Positions 1 through 12,106 of a DNA stretch of 64,000 bases are shown one piece after another. This DNA comes from Polytrichum commune (lineage: Eukaryota > Streptophyta > Polytrichopsida > Polytrichales > Polytrichaceae): the NCBI GenBank assembly GCA_950295325.1, contig OX485808.1:18744527-18808526 (forward strand), given 5' to 3'. The notes under the pieces were generated by a model. The model saw nothing but the letters and a program-made list of their open reading frames with translations, did not search any database and was not told the DNA's origin. Numbering within the stretch: position 1 is the first letter of the stretch; every line of letters starts with the position of its first letter. Both the position numbers and the translations under genes were made by a program.

Positions 1-708
1 CCCGAACCATACTAGGCAACTATGGCCTCACAATGGGCCAATGCCCATGGAGGCCGTGCCATTCGGCCTCGGGTGGGTGAGGCCACACCACCTCACCCAT
101 ATAAGCCTCTAGGACTTCACGCGGGGCCCCTACCCCACCGCCAACCAACCTCTTGTCTCTCTACCAAGAGTTGGGGCCAAGTGGACATTTTCCCTTAGCT
201 GCTGGGCCTAGAACCCCCCCAGCAGCTTCAGACCATCATAACTTCCTTGTATGATGTCTGATCATAACAACCAACCACTCCATCTTCATCTACGCTTCAC
301 GTAGATGCCGATGGACTCCTCGCTTGCCCCATTCGGGCAAGTCTTGAGGAAGTTATGCCTGTTTGAACCTTGGCAGTCCCGGGAATCACTCCCAGGCACT
401 GCTGTACCAGGGCGCTGTCCCGGGACAGCACCCCACTCAAATGGCCATAACTCCTAGCTCACACCTCCAATTGAGGTGATCTTGAGCATTCTAGAATCAC
501 CACGCCATGAGCTGCGCATAGCTTATAGCCTTACCCTTGTGCATCCTAGTCTCCGTGGGTGGGAGGCGTTCCCAACGCCCGGGGCCCTCACCCACACTAG
601 GATCACTTGGGCCCTCTCACCAACGGCGCCACAAGTCCCGGGTGTCACTCCGGGGTCCCCCTTGTGCCCATGGTGTTTCGGGCACTCCTCATGGAGAGGT
701 GCGCGACA
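1..708 (-). repeat. 3' LTR of element A (partial)
   Basis: Matches the right 708 bases of the other LTRs and ends in ...GCGACA at 708, the complement of the canonical TGTCGC LTR start. The rest lies left of the window. Confidence 0.93.
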
Positions 709-724
709 CTCACCCCCACCAAAC
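709..724 (-). other. Polypurine tract of element A
   Basis: On the minus strand a G-rich stretch (GGTGGGGGTGAG) lies immediately before the 3' LTR start TGTCGC. The same stretch precedes the LTRs at 17147 (GGTGCGGGTGAG) and 24139, and in complement follows those ending at 29305. It fits the plus-strand priming tract of a Ty3-type element. Confidence 0.75.
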
Positions 725-1529
725 GGAGTCGATGCCCTCATCGACTATACTCGTAGTCGGCACACCAATTCTCAAGTTGCCATCCTCTATGGTGCGGCAT
801 TGTGTTTACCTTAGGGCGCGACCCCCACAATGCATCTTCAAATTTGGCATAGTCCCAAAGGTGTCGTTCCTAGGTGGTCCGTTAGCGACTTTGGATCTCT
901 CATCCAAGGACCTAACCTATACTAGACCCACCTACTTCGGGACTCACTTGGGTTGCCCCTCCTTTGGGGCCCCCCCCGTTAGGCTCCACTAGCCTAACGT
1001 GACACATCTAGGCGAGACCTCAACGCTTCCACTAAGTTGTCTCGGTTGCAACTCCGAGATGGCTTTCCATTGTTAAGCCACGCCTCGATCGCACGGGGCT
1101 GATGCCAAGTCCCGCCCGACTCGGTTCCCACTTTGCTCTTTCGAGACATGGGTTCATGACTCCCATGCGCCAACTTTCGTTTGGTCGCGGGTAGCACTTT
1201 TATGAGCACGCGCCATCACCTTGTTCCCGCCCGGACAAGCCCACTGCTAAGAGGTTTCTTGGTTTTATCCAAGGCCCCTCCAAGCCATGGCCCCCAATTA
1301 CTCGGCTTACCCAACCTAGTTTGGCATGTCTATTCCCCCTCTTCCATTAACCAAGCACAAGTACAAGACTAGGACGTCATCTCATACTTTTCTCTTTGCA
1401 CCACTAAAGTTTGGACTTTATTCCCTCAAGCCAAAAAAACAAGTTCATGTCGTGGAGTAATTAACCTCGAAGCTAAGTGTGCTACTAGCGTCTCTCCCCC
1501 ACTAAAGGAGATTGATGTCCTCATCAATG

Positions 1530-2960
1530 CCTACGCTTCATTTTATTGGAATCCTTAGCCTTAGTTTCTTCAAAGTGCTTCACCAATTCATTGGTGTTCA
1601 CCATGTCTCTTGCCGCCACCCAAGCGGTTTGTTTCTCATGGTATCCTCACCATTTCACCAAGTACTCCTTTGTACATTTTCTTTCATTTTCACTTGGGCT
1701 TCCTACACTTGAGGATGCCCTCCTACCTCATGTTCCAAGTGACCTCCACAAGGTCGGGACATGGCCTAATCACTTGCTTGTGATCGGGCCACAAGGTGTC
1801 GTCCTAAAATGACTTTCGTAATGAGACATGAAATGTCGGATGCACTTTGATCTCCGGCGGTAATTCCAACTTATACATGTCCTTGAACACTTGGTCCACA
1901 ATGGAAAACGAAGTTCCAATTTTGGACATGAACTTTTGGAGTAAGGCCTTTGGGCAAGGTGAAGTTGTCCACATTCAACAACACCTTATTGGCCCACCTC
2001 ATACTCCACTTCGCGTCTTCCGGCATTGATTTGCATTCCGTAGCACCTTCGGGCTTTCTCCACCAACAACTTGGTCATCTCCAAGACTTGTTTACCATCC
2101 TTGGCCAAGTCCTCACCATCTTGGTTGAACTCTAGTGTTGAATGTGCCCCCTCGAGAGCTAGGTTAATAGGTTGGAGCGCATCCACTCCATAAGCCACCA
2201 CCAAAGACCACCCCTTGGTAGCCAAGTGCGTGGCTACATTGCAATTACACTCCGCTCGACCCACATAGTCCGCCCAATCTCCTTGGTCCGCCCCCACCAA
2301 GTTCCTCAAGTATTGCTTCAAGACTCCATTCACACGCTCCGATTTCCCATTCATTTGGGAATGCAAGGTCGTGCTAAACCTTAGTTTCATTCCGACCTCC
2401 TTAGAGAAATGCATTGAAAATGCACTTGTGAACTTTGAATCTTGATCCCACACAATCACTCTTGGCAACCCGTGGTGCCTCAACCATCCTTTGAGAAAAG
2501 GCTATGCGGTCTCCAACGCGGTGGCGGTTCCCACAATCGGCACCATGTGTGCCAACTTGGCAAACCGCTCTACCATCAACAAGATGGCATCATACCCATG
2601 TGACTCCGGCAAACTTGTGATCAAGTCCATGCACATACTATGCCATGACGCCGACGGGATAGGCAACGATTGCAAGAAACCGCCTTGCTTTTGGTAAGAG
2701 GCTCGGTTCACTTGGCACTTCATCCAAACCTTCACAAAGTGGGTTATATCCTCCTTTATGCACCCCCAATGGTACCTCTTTGACACCATTCTATGGCGGT
2801 TGTTACTTTCTCCTTTATGGCCGGCAATAGAACTATCATATTCCTCCTTCAAAACCGATAGCCTCAACTTGCCTTGTGGCACATACACCCAACTTTGCTT
2901 GCACTTGAACAATCCGTCCACCAACTTAACCTCTTTGAGCACCTTGCTCTTGCGAAGCTC
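1530..2960 (-). pseudogene. Element A integrase and chromodomain relic
   Basis: Minus-strand pol 3' portion. The zinc-binding and N-terminal integrase part is at 2502-2942 and contains [14 protein letters not shown] with the first catalytic Asp. The core continues at 1986-2483 with VWDQDSKFTS and QMNGKSERVN, giving the second Asp and the Glu of a D,D35E integrase. The segment around 2000-1850 matches the Ty3 integrase C-terminal KVHPTFHVSFL region, and 1730-1550 is a chromodomain remnant resembling EYLVKW-GYHEKE...WVAARDM. In-frame stops separate these blocks, for example after TATALETA near 2500, so no functional integrase can be made. Confidence 0.85.
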
Positions 2961-3389
2961 ACCTAAAAGCTTTTGTGCTTTGGGGTAGTTAATTTACCCC
3001 TCCCGTATCTTGCATTACAAGTTTCCTTCGCCGGCACACATTAGCCACAAGGTTTGGATGGTTCTCATTGCTTGGAACTCTTCCGGTCTACTTCGCGCAT
3101 CCGGCACCACATTTCCACGGTCCGGTTTGTGGATCAAATCCACGTTCATAAGCGCCAAACTATCATGCCACCGCAATGACTTGGCGCTCACTTGCGCTTG
3201 AATGTCAAAATTCTTTTAGGACACATTGTCCATATAGACCTTTGCTTTGTGCGACCCCAAATAGTGTCGCCACATCTTCAAGTAATGCACTACGGCAAAG
3301 AAGTTGTTTGGCATGAGTTGGTTGTCTTCTTTGACAACCATCGAGTTTCATGCTCCCATATGCAATGGCCATCCATCTTAAATCAACCG

Positions 3390-4030
3390 TCCGCCATTGG
3401 CAAAGTCATTCACCCCCGTATGCACCTCAAAAGGTTTGTCAAGCTCCGCGAACTTGAGCACGGGCGTCTAAGATAACTTGCTCTCAAGCTCCCCAAAGAC
3501 TTGGTGGCAAGGCTCCTCCCACTCTTGGGATAGCCAATTCTTCCACAAGTCGGATAAGGTCGGATAACCATCAAGCTTAACGCTCTCATATGCAATGGCC
3601 ATCCATCTTACGTTAACCATCCGCCAATGGCAAAGTCACTCGGCCCCCCCCCCGTATGCACCTCAAAAGGTTTGTCAAGCTCCGCGAACTTGAACACGGG
3701 TGGCAAAGACAACTTTGTATTAAGCTCCCCAAAGACTTGGGGACAAGGCTCATCCCACTCTTGGGATAGCCATTTCTTTCATAGGTCGCACAAGGTTTGA
3801 CAACCTTTAAGCTTAATACTCCCATATGCAATGGGCATCCATCTCGGATCAACATCCGCCAATGGTAAAATTACTCGCCCCCATATGCACCTCAAAAGGT
3901 TTGTTAAAGTCCTCGAACTTAAGCACGGACGGCGAAGAGAATTTGTTTTTGAGCCCCCCAAAGGCTTGGTGACAAGGCTCATCCCACTCTTGGGATAGCC
4001 ATTTTCCTCAATAAGTTGAATAAGGTCCTA
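3390..4030 (-). repeat. Three tandem RT-RNase H junction units in element A
   Basis: Three imperfect ~229-bp direct repeats, recognisable by AAAGGTTTGTCAAGCTCC-type starts near 3431, 3668 and 3895. Each encodes on the minus strand the RT thumb-to-RNase H joint (W-SQEWDE...F-SLK...PVLKF...KPFEVHTGASDF). An intact Ty3 element has one such module. A poly-C run at 3641-3652 lies inside one unit. Confidence 0.85.
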
Positions 4031-4129
4031 GGAACCTTAGAAAACTCTCGAATGAAGTTGTGGTACTAATTGGCTAGGCCAACAAATGACCTAAGCCCTT
4101 TTGAATCAAGGGCCAATTCTCCTTTTGGA

Positions 4130-4810
4130 TTGCCTTGACATTCTTCATGTTCGTCCACCAACTTCCTTTGTCACCACATACCTCAAGAACTCAATCTCTC
4201 GTTGAGCAAAGTTATTTTTCACTCCTTGGCGGCAATTTTCTTTTGGACAACACATTGGTGAATACATCCTTGTATCTCACCAACATCACACCAATGTTGT
4301 TTGGGGGAGGCCCGTCTTTCCTAGCCTCCCCATACGTTCCTTGGAGTTGCTCCAATTGAACCACGACCATTATGCTTTCTATTTTTCATTTGGTCCATTA
4401 AGACCAAATTCAACTTAGGTCCTCCTACCATAGGAGTCCTTGTCAATTTGAACTTCAATTCTTTGCCATTATGACACATCATAATGCACCGCAAGCACAC
4501 CGGCTTGCACCTCACATCTATCATGTGAGTTTCAAAGAAGGCGGCCTTCACAATGACATGCATTTCATCTATTTCACTTGGTGTGAAATTTTGACAAAAA
4601 TCCAATGTCCCACATTGAAAGGTTACATGCATCGCGGCCTCCTTTGTCTCATGCGGATCGCCCTTTCCAAACCGCACCTTGGTGGGCTTGCCCGCTCTAC
4701 CAATCGGCAAGCCCCAACTCCCTTATGAGTTTTGGGCTCAAGAAGAAGTGGTAGCCTCTTTATCAATACATGAGACATTTCTCCCATTCATTTGAGCCTC
4801 AAGGTACAAA
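4130..4810 (-). pseudogene. Element A protease relic with RT-core deletion joint
   Basis: On the minus strand 4710-4321 encodes the C-terminal part of a retropepsin-type region (LDFCQNFT...MIDVRCKPVCLRC). The catalytic position is at 4756-4764, where the expected Asp-Thr-Gly reads Asp-Lys-Glu (DKEA). Downstream (about 4310-4140) the sequence passes from the RT N-terminal edge (YKDVF...LPPR) directly to REIEFLRYVV, which is beyond the YxDD motif. The whole RT palm and fingers are missing. Confidence 0.8.
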
Positions 4811-4884
4811 GACTTGGCCTCGGCTTAAGGCTACTAGCCTTGGCCACAATGCCATCGTCTTACATTCGGTTCGTGGCACAAGTA

Positions 4885-5482
4885 TTATTTGGCGGGGTAC
4901 CTATCTCCCCTCAACGTCCATTGTTGTAACGCATTGCCAAATTGCTTAATGGGGTCATCGGCCTTGATGCTCATGGCAATTTTGATGATCCCCGCCACAA
5001 CCTCAATAAACTTTGGAAATTTGAACTTGGTATTCACCACCCGCTTTTGAAACCCACCTAAAACGATGCATTTCTTAGAAAGCTCGTTCATCAAAGATGT
5101 ACTATTCATTTGGGTGTGAAATGCGCGCATATACGCCTTAAGAGGCCCGGACGCCTCATTTCCACCAAATTCATTCCAACATCAATACCTTCCAATCATT
5201 TCGAATTGGAATTTCAATCCAACATTAATGCCCTCCAAGGTTTTGGGTGCATTCGGTATTCTAGGCCCCAAATATTTTTTTGAGGTGTGCGGGAGCCCTT
5301 TCAAAGGACTCTACCATATTCCTTACTAAATCCACCATCATGCCCACCATTGTCATTAGAACTAATGGTATGGCCAAATTACATTTACACATGATCTTTG
5401 TTCCAATTTGAGCCTTACAACCTTTTGGAAAACCCGGGCTCACCATAATAACCCTCAGGTTTGATAGCCATGTCTCCCTCAA
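4885..5482 (-). pseudogene. Element A gag-like remnant
   Basis: Position between the PBS and the protease relic fits gag. Short open stretches exist on the minus strand (5130-4885 and 5482-5261) but no zinc knuckle or capsid motif is recognisable. This segment aligns by eye with 33945-34560 in element F. Assignment rests on position only. Confidence 0.5.
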
Positions 5483-5509
5483 AGTGCTAGCTCAAAATAT
5501 TGGAACCCT

Positions 5510-5521
5510 GCTCTGATACCA
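5510..5521 (-). other. Primer binding site, initiator-Met tRNA type (element A)
   Basis: The minus strand reads TGGTATCAGAGC two bases after the 5' LTR end. This 12-mer is the standard plant LTR-retroelement PBS complementary to initiator methionine tRNA. Confidence 0.92.
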
Positions 5522-5523
5522 AA

Positions 5524-6495
5524 TGTTGCAACCCTTGCTAGCTCCCTTAACAATCTTGCCAATTTTCGTTTCTAGCAAAGGTTACGAGCGCTAACCATTC
5601 GCATTCCGCCATGCTAATGGATAGCTCCTCTTACCCCGGACCAATAGTTCATAGGAGGGAACCAACCCTCCTACTTTGCTTTCGGGACTCACCCCTTAAT
5701 CGGTAACCCATTTCCCCAATGTGGACTTCCATCCATGGAAGTCCAATCCTATGTTGATCATCGCGTTGCCGGACCAACACTACAACAACCCGAACCATAC
5801 TAGGCAACTATGGCCTCACAATAGGCCAAAGCCCATGGAGGCCTTGCCGTTCGGCCTCGGGTGGGTGAGGCCACACCACCTCACCCATATAAGCCTCTAG
5901 GACTTCACGCGGGGCCCCTACCCCACCGTCAACCAACCTCTTGTCTCTCTACCAAGAGTTGGGGCCAAGTGGACATTTTCCTTTAGCTGCTGGGCCTAGA
6001 ACCCACTAGCAGCTTCAGACCATCATAACTTCCTTGTATGATGTCTGATCATAACAACCAACCACTCCATCTTCATCTACGCTTCACGTAGATGCCGATG
6101 GACTCCTCGCTTGCCCCATTCGGGGAAGTCTTGAGGAAGTTATGCCTGTTTGAACCTTGGCAGTCCCGGGAATCACTCCCAGGCACTGCTGTACCAGGGC
6201 GCTGTCCCGGGACAGCACCCCACTCAAATGGCCATAACTCCTAGCTCACACCTCCAATTGAGGTGATCTTGAGCATTCTAGAATCACCACGCCATGAGCT
6301 GCGCATAGCTTATAGCCTTACCCTTGTGCATCCTAGTCTCCGTGGGTGGGAGGCGTTCCCAACGCCCGGGGCCCTCACCCACACTAGGATCACTTGGGCC
6401 CTCTCACCAACGGCGCCACAAGTCCCGGGTGTCACTCCGGGGTCCCCCTTGTGCCCATGGTGTTTCGGGCACTCCTCATGGAGAGGTGCGCGACA
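5524..6495 (-). repeat. 5' LTR of element A
   Basis: 972-bp LTR. On the plus strand it starts TGTTGCAACCC (others TGTCGCAACCC) and ends GTGCGCGACA. Inside are a TATA-like CATATAAGCC, several hairpins (CTTCCATCCATGGAAG; TACGCTTCACGTAGA) and a palindrome centred on CCCGGG. It abuts TCAGAAGCGG of the transposase-like ORF. Confidence 0.95.
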
Positions 6496-9400
6496 TCAGA
6501 AGCGGTGTCGTCTTCAAGCGCCGGGTGAAGCGGGGAGCAATGACTTTGCAGGGGAGCCCCAAGTAGAAATTAGAGTTGATGAAGTTGTCCAACCGTGTGC
6601 TGCGGACATCTTGCTCTGCGGTGTTGCCCCGACGTTGGAAGAGGCAGATCTGATTGAAGTTCATGAAGAGGAAGAGACTTTGCTGCAATCGACACTCTTA
6701 TCTGTTGACGTGCTTGAGAATTACAAGCGGGGTGCTGAGAAGCTTAGAAGGGAGTTGGAGTCCATGGATTTCGCTGATCACGTGTGGAACCTCAAAACAT
6801 ACGATCACCATGACGTGGCAGTTGTGAAAATATTTTGTGGGGAGTGCAAGAGAGAAATCGGGGGTACAGGTCGTGATCACTCCCGGATTGCCATACAAAA
6901 CTTGTTTGCGAATTTCAAAAAGTCTCACTTGCATTCCACTCTTCACATCAAGCAGTGGTGTAGGAAGAGGAATATCTTGTACAACGATCAACCGAAGAAG
7001 GAGGGCAACTCTAGCAAACCCATAATTTTGACACCAGCCGATCACAAGCGTCTCGTGGAGGAAGGTGTCAGCATTCTTCAAAGTGTGAATGATTCCATCT
7101 CGGAAGATGATCCTCCATTTGTAATAGTGGGAGATGTGGGGGTTCCTCAGTTCAAGTCCTTTTGGTTCAAGGTGCGTTGCAAAATCGACGGAGAACTAAT
7201 GCACTTGTGCCCGCAAAAGGGAAATCTCAGAGCTAATTTAGAGAATCATGTCCATGGGCTCCTTCATACCAAGTGTTGTGAAGATTTGGTAAGGGCAAAC
7301 AGTTCTTCAAAGACATCATGTGCATTGAGCTCCGGGAAGCGAGGGAGACCTAGTGCAAGGTCGAGAACAACAATTGGAAATCAACGGGACCTACATTCTT
7401 GGTTCAGCAGTTCGGGCAGTACAGATTCCGTAACTACAAGCGAATCTCCATCAGGTATGCACTCAGACTCTATCTTGTCATTGTTGTGTTGGGGATTTAG
7501 GAAGAAAATCATTGAGTACGCTGGGAAGTGCTATAGAATGGATTCATTGCTCAATGATTCAAAGCCTGGATCGTTGTGGATAGCGGAGCCCAACACAACT
7601 GCAAATTTTGTATTCAAAGGCAAGATTGTCGTTGTGAAAGGTTGCTTCCGTCGTGTACAATGTAAACGTTTGAATGGCACAGGAGAACCTTTCACGGATT
7701 TCACTTGTTCTTGTTGCATAGAAATTGAGCAGGCCACTGATTTCAGACTTAGAGTGCTTAGGGAAGGTCATGCTCTTGTTAAGCGCGGTTGCAGGGATAC
7801 ACAGTCTAGAAGAAGGATAGACTACTTGCAATGTATTGAGGTGGCCGCACAGTCTAGGACATTAGCGAGGAAATATCGTGAGGAAAAGGCTAAGCATTGG
7901 CTCATGAAGGCTAGGGTCGCGCAATTGAAAGTAAGTCACCACGGTCTGAAACTTAGTGCCGTAGAAAGCTTTAATAGAAAGGATGTTCTCTCTTTTTGTA
8001 ACAACATTTTGGCGGCTCACAGAACCAACGCCTTTGGCGGAAAGCCAGCTTTGTGGGACTTCCTTAGGGATGTTGCCACAAACTTGAATCGTGTGAGGCA
8101 GGGTCATACATTCTCAAAAAATTCAAAATCATTTGCACAAGCTATGAGGATCTATGGTGGGAGGCGAATGTGTGATTTGTTTGCTTTGAATTTTGGTGGA
8201 CCGTCATATGATTGTACCAAGAGGGAAAACAAAAAAGGAGTTCAGTTCATTGCCGGGGAACATTCTTCGTTGTTTGCTGCTGTGGCTGACATTTACAAGG
8301 AGGCCAAAGCAAGTCACGGAGTGGTAGGACCAGTCCCAGTCATCTTAGCTGAAGACGAGACGAAAGTTAAGTCCCGTATTTCTTGGGACGCTCGGTCAGA
8401 TGGATTGGTAGGCTTTTGTGGAGAAAAGGAGAATCATGTGTGCATCTCTACTTTCAAACCGCAAGTAGGGAATGGTGAGAGTGGATATTCATCCATAGTT
8501 GATTCTTTTCGAATGAATGTCAAAGGAAGTTTTGCTCGTGTCATCATGGTCAATCCGTTGCATGATAAGTTGCCCAGACTTGTCCTTGTTGTGTCATGCA
8601 CTTGCAATCGATTTAATTCGAGTTGGGTGAGAAGTCAGTGGGAGAGTATTGACACCCTTTGGCAATATAGTTGTGGGCCGGTTGTTGGACCTATTATAGG
8701 GCATTCTTCAGATGGCGACTCTAGGAGAAGGCAATTGATGGTTGAAGACTACTGCAGCAAGGTAGGATTCAGGTATGAAATTCCATGGGAAGGCTGGTCT
8801 TTATCTTGTGAGTGGCTTGGGGAGAATAAAATTAAAGGCTTGCATGATCAGGATTTCATCCATAACGGAAAAAAATTGATCAACCCACTTGACAGTGCTC
8901 TAAAGAACCTTCAACTAGGGGCTGATGTATGTTACCTAGATCATCTTGGTCAAGTTTATCAAAAGTTTGGTATTGATCAGCATGGTCTTAGAAAAGAAGA
9001 TGTGGACCGAACAGACAGACAAAATTGGGCTAGTGCACAACGCATTTGTGCAAAGAAGGCAAGGACTTGCTTGCAGGAACTTAGAACTTGTAAGGACGCA
9101 CATCAGGAAAGAACTTTGGGGACTGAGCTGTACTTGTCTATATGTGCTGATTATATCGACATTTTCCTTTCCGTGTCTTTGACTTTGAGGGAGAGGGTGG
9201 TTCTTGCTAGCAAAGTGTCATTCTTTTTTAGAATATGGAGGTTGTGGTTCGACCATGGTGACCACGGTGTAGGAGGAAATACAAAGAAGCCCACGCTACA
9301 AGAATGCTTTGTGAGCAACCAATGCTATCTTGATGTGCAGTTGTCTTGCCATTTTGTGGTCTTACTGATAAGGTATTTTCGTGATGGATTCTCTCACTTG

Positions 9401-10765
9401 CCAGTTCCACTGCACCTCACAGGATCTGATTCGTGTGAAATTTTTTTTAGCAAGGTGGGAGGGATGCAGGGTATGGAGAGAGCTTACGATTTCCAAGAGC
9501 TTGTGGGTTGTGCTAACACAGTGAACCAGCTTGCTGCGATTGAATATGGACCCAATGGATTGCAATTTGGTAGAGCGCATAACAAGCAGCGTAACATCTG
9601 GGCTGACTTGCATCCTTTAGAACGGGGACAGTCCCCTGCAGATTTGGGAGATTACAGCGCCCTTGCCACAGATGAGGACTTCGTATCAGCGTTGAAGGAA
9701 GGTCTAAAGGCAGCCCAAACCCAATTGAAGGTGCTAAATATGGCTCCATCCTCTTATGCTAGAAATAAACAGTGGTTCTTGCAGCCTTGGACGGTCGAGA
9801 GGGCGGATCCAAAGCACTGGGCATATGTGGCTCCCGAAAAACCTGTCCCCGGCGAAGATGGCGATGGTGAGGCCATGAGGGACTCCAAAATTTTGCCAAT
9901 GGAAGAAGAGACCGTGGATGGTGACGGCGCCAATGTAGACCCGGATAAGAGTGTTGTGGACATTGACGTGGATATGAGTATTGTGGACGATTCTTTGGAT
10001 GATAGGGAAGAAATTTTAAGACTTGCTGAGGAGGAATGCAGGGATGCAATCTCGCAAATGCTAGATTCAGCTGAGCCGAGCCCACCAATGCCTCCAACTG
10101 GGCAGAACCTTGTACAGAAAATAGAGCCGGTGGTGGAGTACAAGGGCAGGGCCATTTACAAATCAACGTTAGTAGGTGAATTGAATGGGAATCCTTTCTT
10201 ATCAAAGGACCGCTTGACTCGCATCAAGAACTCTATTTATTTCAATAACGCAGAGGATTACCTTTCAGCTGCAAATTCAACATCAACCGCTTTCCTTGGA
10301 CTTGGAAGTGACTGCGCTGTGATGTTCATGCAATCACGAACTCTGGGCCAAAGTTTTGGAGTGAGAGCAGCACAGAAGAGGAACCGCACCAGTGCTCATG
10401 TGGGACACCCGACTGCTGTGACCGTTGGCCCGAACATTGGCACTTGGTGGCTGGGCCGAGTCCAAAAAATGCGAAGGACGGTTGGAAAAACGTGGAGATT
10501 GTGTAGAAACCCTGTCAACCTTATGGCTCACACCTTAGTAGGTAAGAAGGGAAGTTCTTCACCGTCCATTCAAATAATGTTGAATTGGTTCAAATCAGCA
10601 CCGGGGAGGAACAAATACAAGTACGATGTGACTGACACCCAATGGATTGACATTGAAAGCGTGATTTGCATCATTGCATTGTCATTCAAATCTAATAGCA
10701 ACGTTTACACCCTAAAAGAAACTGATCGGCAGGTGCTAGATGAATTTGTGTCAAAAACTACTTAG
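6496..10765 (+). CDS. Large transposase-like protein (zinc-finger N-terminus, RNase H-like DDE core), 5' end interrupted
   Basis: An uninterrupted reading frame of about 1420 codons ending TAG at 10763-10765. The frame stays open upstream into the adjoining LTR, which supplies an artificial N-terminus starting at 6263; the true start is not seen and the first native in-frame Met is in ELESMDF. Visible features: CGEC followed by an H-rich block (SHLHSTLH), resembling a BED/C2H2 finger; a second Cys/His cluster (CPQKGNL...HVHGLLHTKC); an AT-hook-like KRGRP; a CSCC cluster; then VPVILAEDETKVKSRISWD, IGHSSDGDSRRRQLM and LTGSDSCEIFFSKVGG. These three blocks have the spacing and context of the D, D and E of P-element/THAP9-like or hAT-like transposases. 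After that comes an acidic linker and a conserved-looking tail (KSTLVGELNGNPFLSKDRLTRI). The open frame suggests recent activity or selection. Alternative: a domesticated host gene. The class assignment is from motif memory only. Confidence 0.65.
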
Positions 10766-11489
10766 CATTGCAGGTTATTCAAGTAGCTACGGTTTTATCT
10801 TTATTTGTCAGTGTCTCCATGATATGCACATTTAGTTTCATTCATTGTGTTTGTAAACACAATGAGAACATTTATTTCATACTACTATGATTGTGCACAA
10901 ATACTTTGTAAATTGGAGTTATCCTAAAAGTCAAATGGCGTTTGAACAAGATATCATGTGTTTTGATTTAATGTACTCTTATTTGTTCATTGTAAATAGT
11001 TATGAAGTTTGAAAGAGCTTGGTGGTCCCTCATTGGAGTTATTTTAAAAGTCAAGTGGCATTTGAACAAGATGCCATGTGTTTTGATTTAATGACTCTTA
11101 TTTGTTCAAAGGCCACTTGACTTTTAGGATAACTCTATTGTGATTCATAATATGAATGATTTCATACTAAAGGTTTGTATAGTTTTTATGTGATCTATAC
11201 AAATTGCTCTTTTATATCATTTACACTTTAACCTACATTGTTTGATTTCATGTATGTGTTCATAATTTGATGTAGGACAAAAACTGTAGTAGAATTTTTT
11301 TTTAAATCTAAATTACCATATCGTTTATTCATATCAATTTGGAATTATAAGTAATGCAAGCCCCTGTAATAATAAGCCAAATTAGAAAATTATATAATGA
11401 TAGCCCGTGGAAAAAAAAAAAGTAATACCCCCCTATAAAATGGTGGTTGTTCGCACCTATATCCTTAAATTTCTAACACACTGCCCCCC
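10766..11489. other. AT-rich 3' flank of the transposase-like gene
   Basis: No coding potential seen. It is far more AT-rich than its neighbours and holds the inverted-repeat unit at 10916-11135. It ends near 11485 where retroelement sequence starts abruptly in mid-chromodomain, probably a deletion breakpoint. Confidence 0.6.
10916..11135. repeat. 220-bp MITE-like unit with 34-bp inverted ends
   Basis: The left end GAGTTATCCTAAAAGTCAA (10916) and the right end TTGACTTTTAGGATAACTC (to 11135) are inverted copies, extending to about 34 bp with few mismatches. A second direct copy of the left end begins at 11036, so the unit is a direct repeat of ~75 bp plus an inverted end. No clear target duplication was found. 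It could be a MITE or the terminal structure of the transposon encoding the 6496-10765 protein. Confidence 0.55.
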
Positions 11490-12106
11490 CCGAGGAAAGA
11501 AGCCGTTTGGATAGCGGCAAGAGACATGATGAACGCCAAGGAATTGGTAAAGCACTTTGAAGAAACTAAGGCTAAGGATTCCAATAAAATGAAGCGTAGG
11601 CATTGATGAGGACATCAATCTCCTTTAGTGCGGCAGAGACGCTAGTAGCACACTTAGCTTCGAGGCTAATTCCTCCACAACATGAACTTGTTCTTTGGCT
11701 TGAGGGAATAAAGTCCAAACTTTAGTGGTGCAAAGAGAAAAGTATGAGATGAGGTCCTAGTCTTGTACTTGTGCTTGGTTAATGGAAGAGGGGGAATAGA
11801 CATGCCAAACTAGGTTGGGTAAGCCGAGTAATTGGGGGCCATGGCTTGGAGGGGCCTTGGATAAAACCAAGAAACTTCTAAGTTGTGGGCTTGTCCGGGC
11901 GGGGACAAGGTGATGGCGCGTGCTCATAAAAGTGCTACCCGCGAGCTAACGAGAGTTGGCGCATGGGAGTCATGAACCCATGTCTCGAAAGAGCAAAGTG
12001 GGAACCGAGTCGGGCGGGACTTGGCATCACCCCCGTGCAATCGAGGCGTGGCTTAACAATGGAAAGCCATCTCAGAGTTGCAACCGAGACAACTTAGTGG
12101 AATAAG
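11490..12106 (+). mobile_element. Element B fragment (3' internal region only)
   Basis: Plus-strand piece matching 16206-16830 of element C: chromodomain tail (AGCCGTTTGGATAGCGGCAA), AAGCGTAGGCATTGATGAGG, and the CCGAGACAACTTAGTGGAA segment. At about 12100 it jumps straight into the post-PBS leader of the next copy (GCGGGTTGTGATGGTGA). The distal 310 bp, an entire LTR and the start of the next copy are missing. It is best explained as B-LTR-C with the LTR deleted. Confidence 0.8.

Larger units (their letters stand above)
1..6495 (-). mobile_element. Ty3/gypsy chromovirus element A, minus strand, 3' LTR cut by window edge
   Basis: This is a near-complete LTR retroelement read on the minus strand. 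The 5' LTR is at 5524-6495, the PBS at 5510-5521, the internal region at 709-5523, and the 3' LTR at 1-708 runs off the window. In element order the internal region holds a gag-like remnant, a protease relic, a joint where the RT core is absent, three tandem RT/RNase H units, integrase and a chromodomain. Stops and frame changes break every domain. It lacks the 57-bp CCGCGG array of copies C, D, E and G, so with F it forms a separate subfamily. The right flank begins TCAGA; the matching left target copy would lie outside the window. The element directly abuts the transposase-like ORF and seems to have inserted into that gene. Confidence 0.9.

Noticed and set aside
476-992. ORFs of 112-155 codons crossing LTRs (MILSILESPRHELRI..., GGRRSQRPGPSPTLG...) and their antisense partners
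   Set aside because: They recur in every LTR in several frames, mix LTR with internal sequence, and have no domain; they are by-products of GC-rich LTR sequence.
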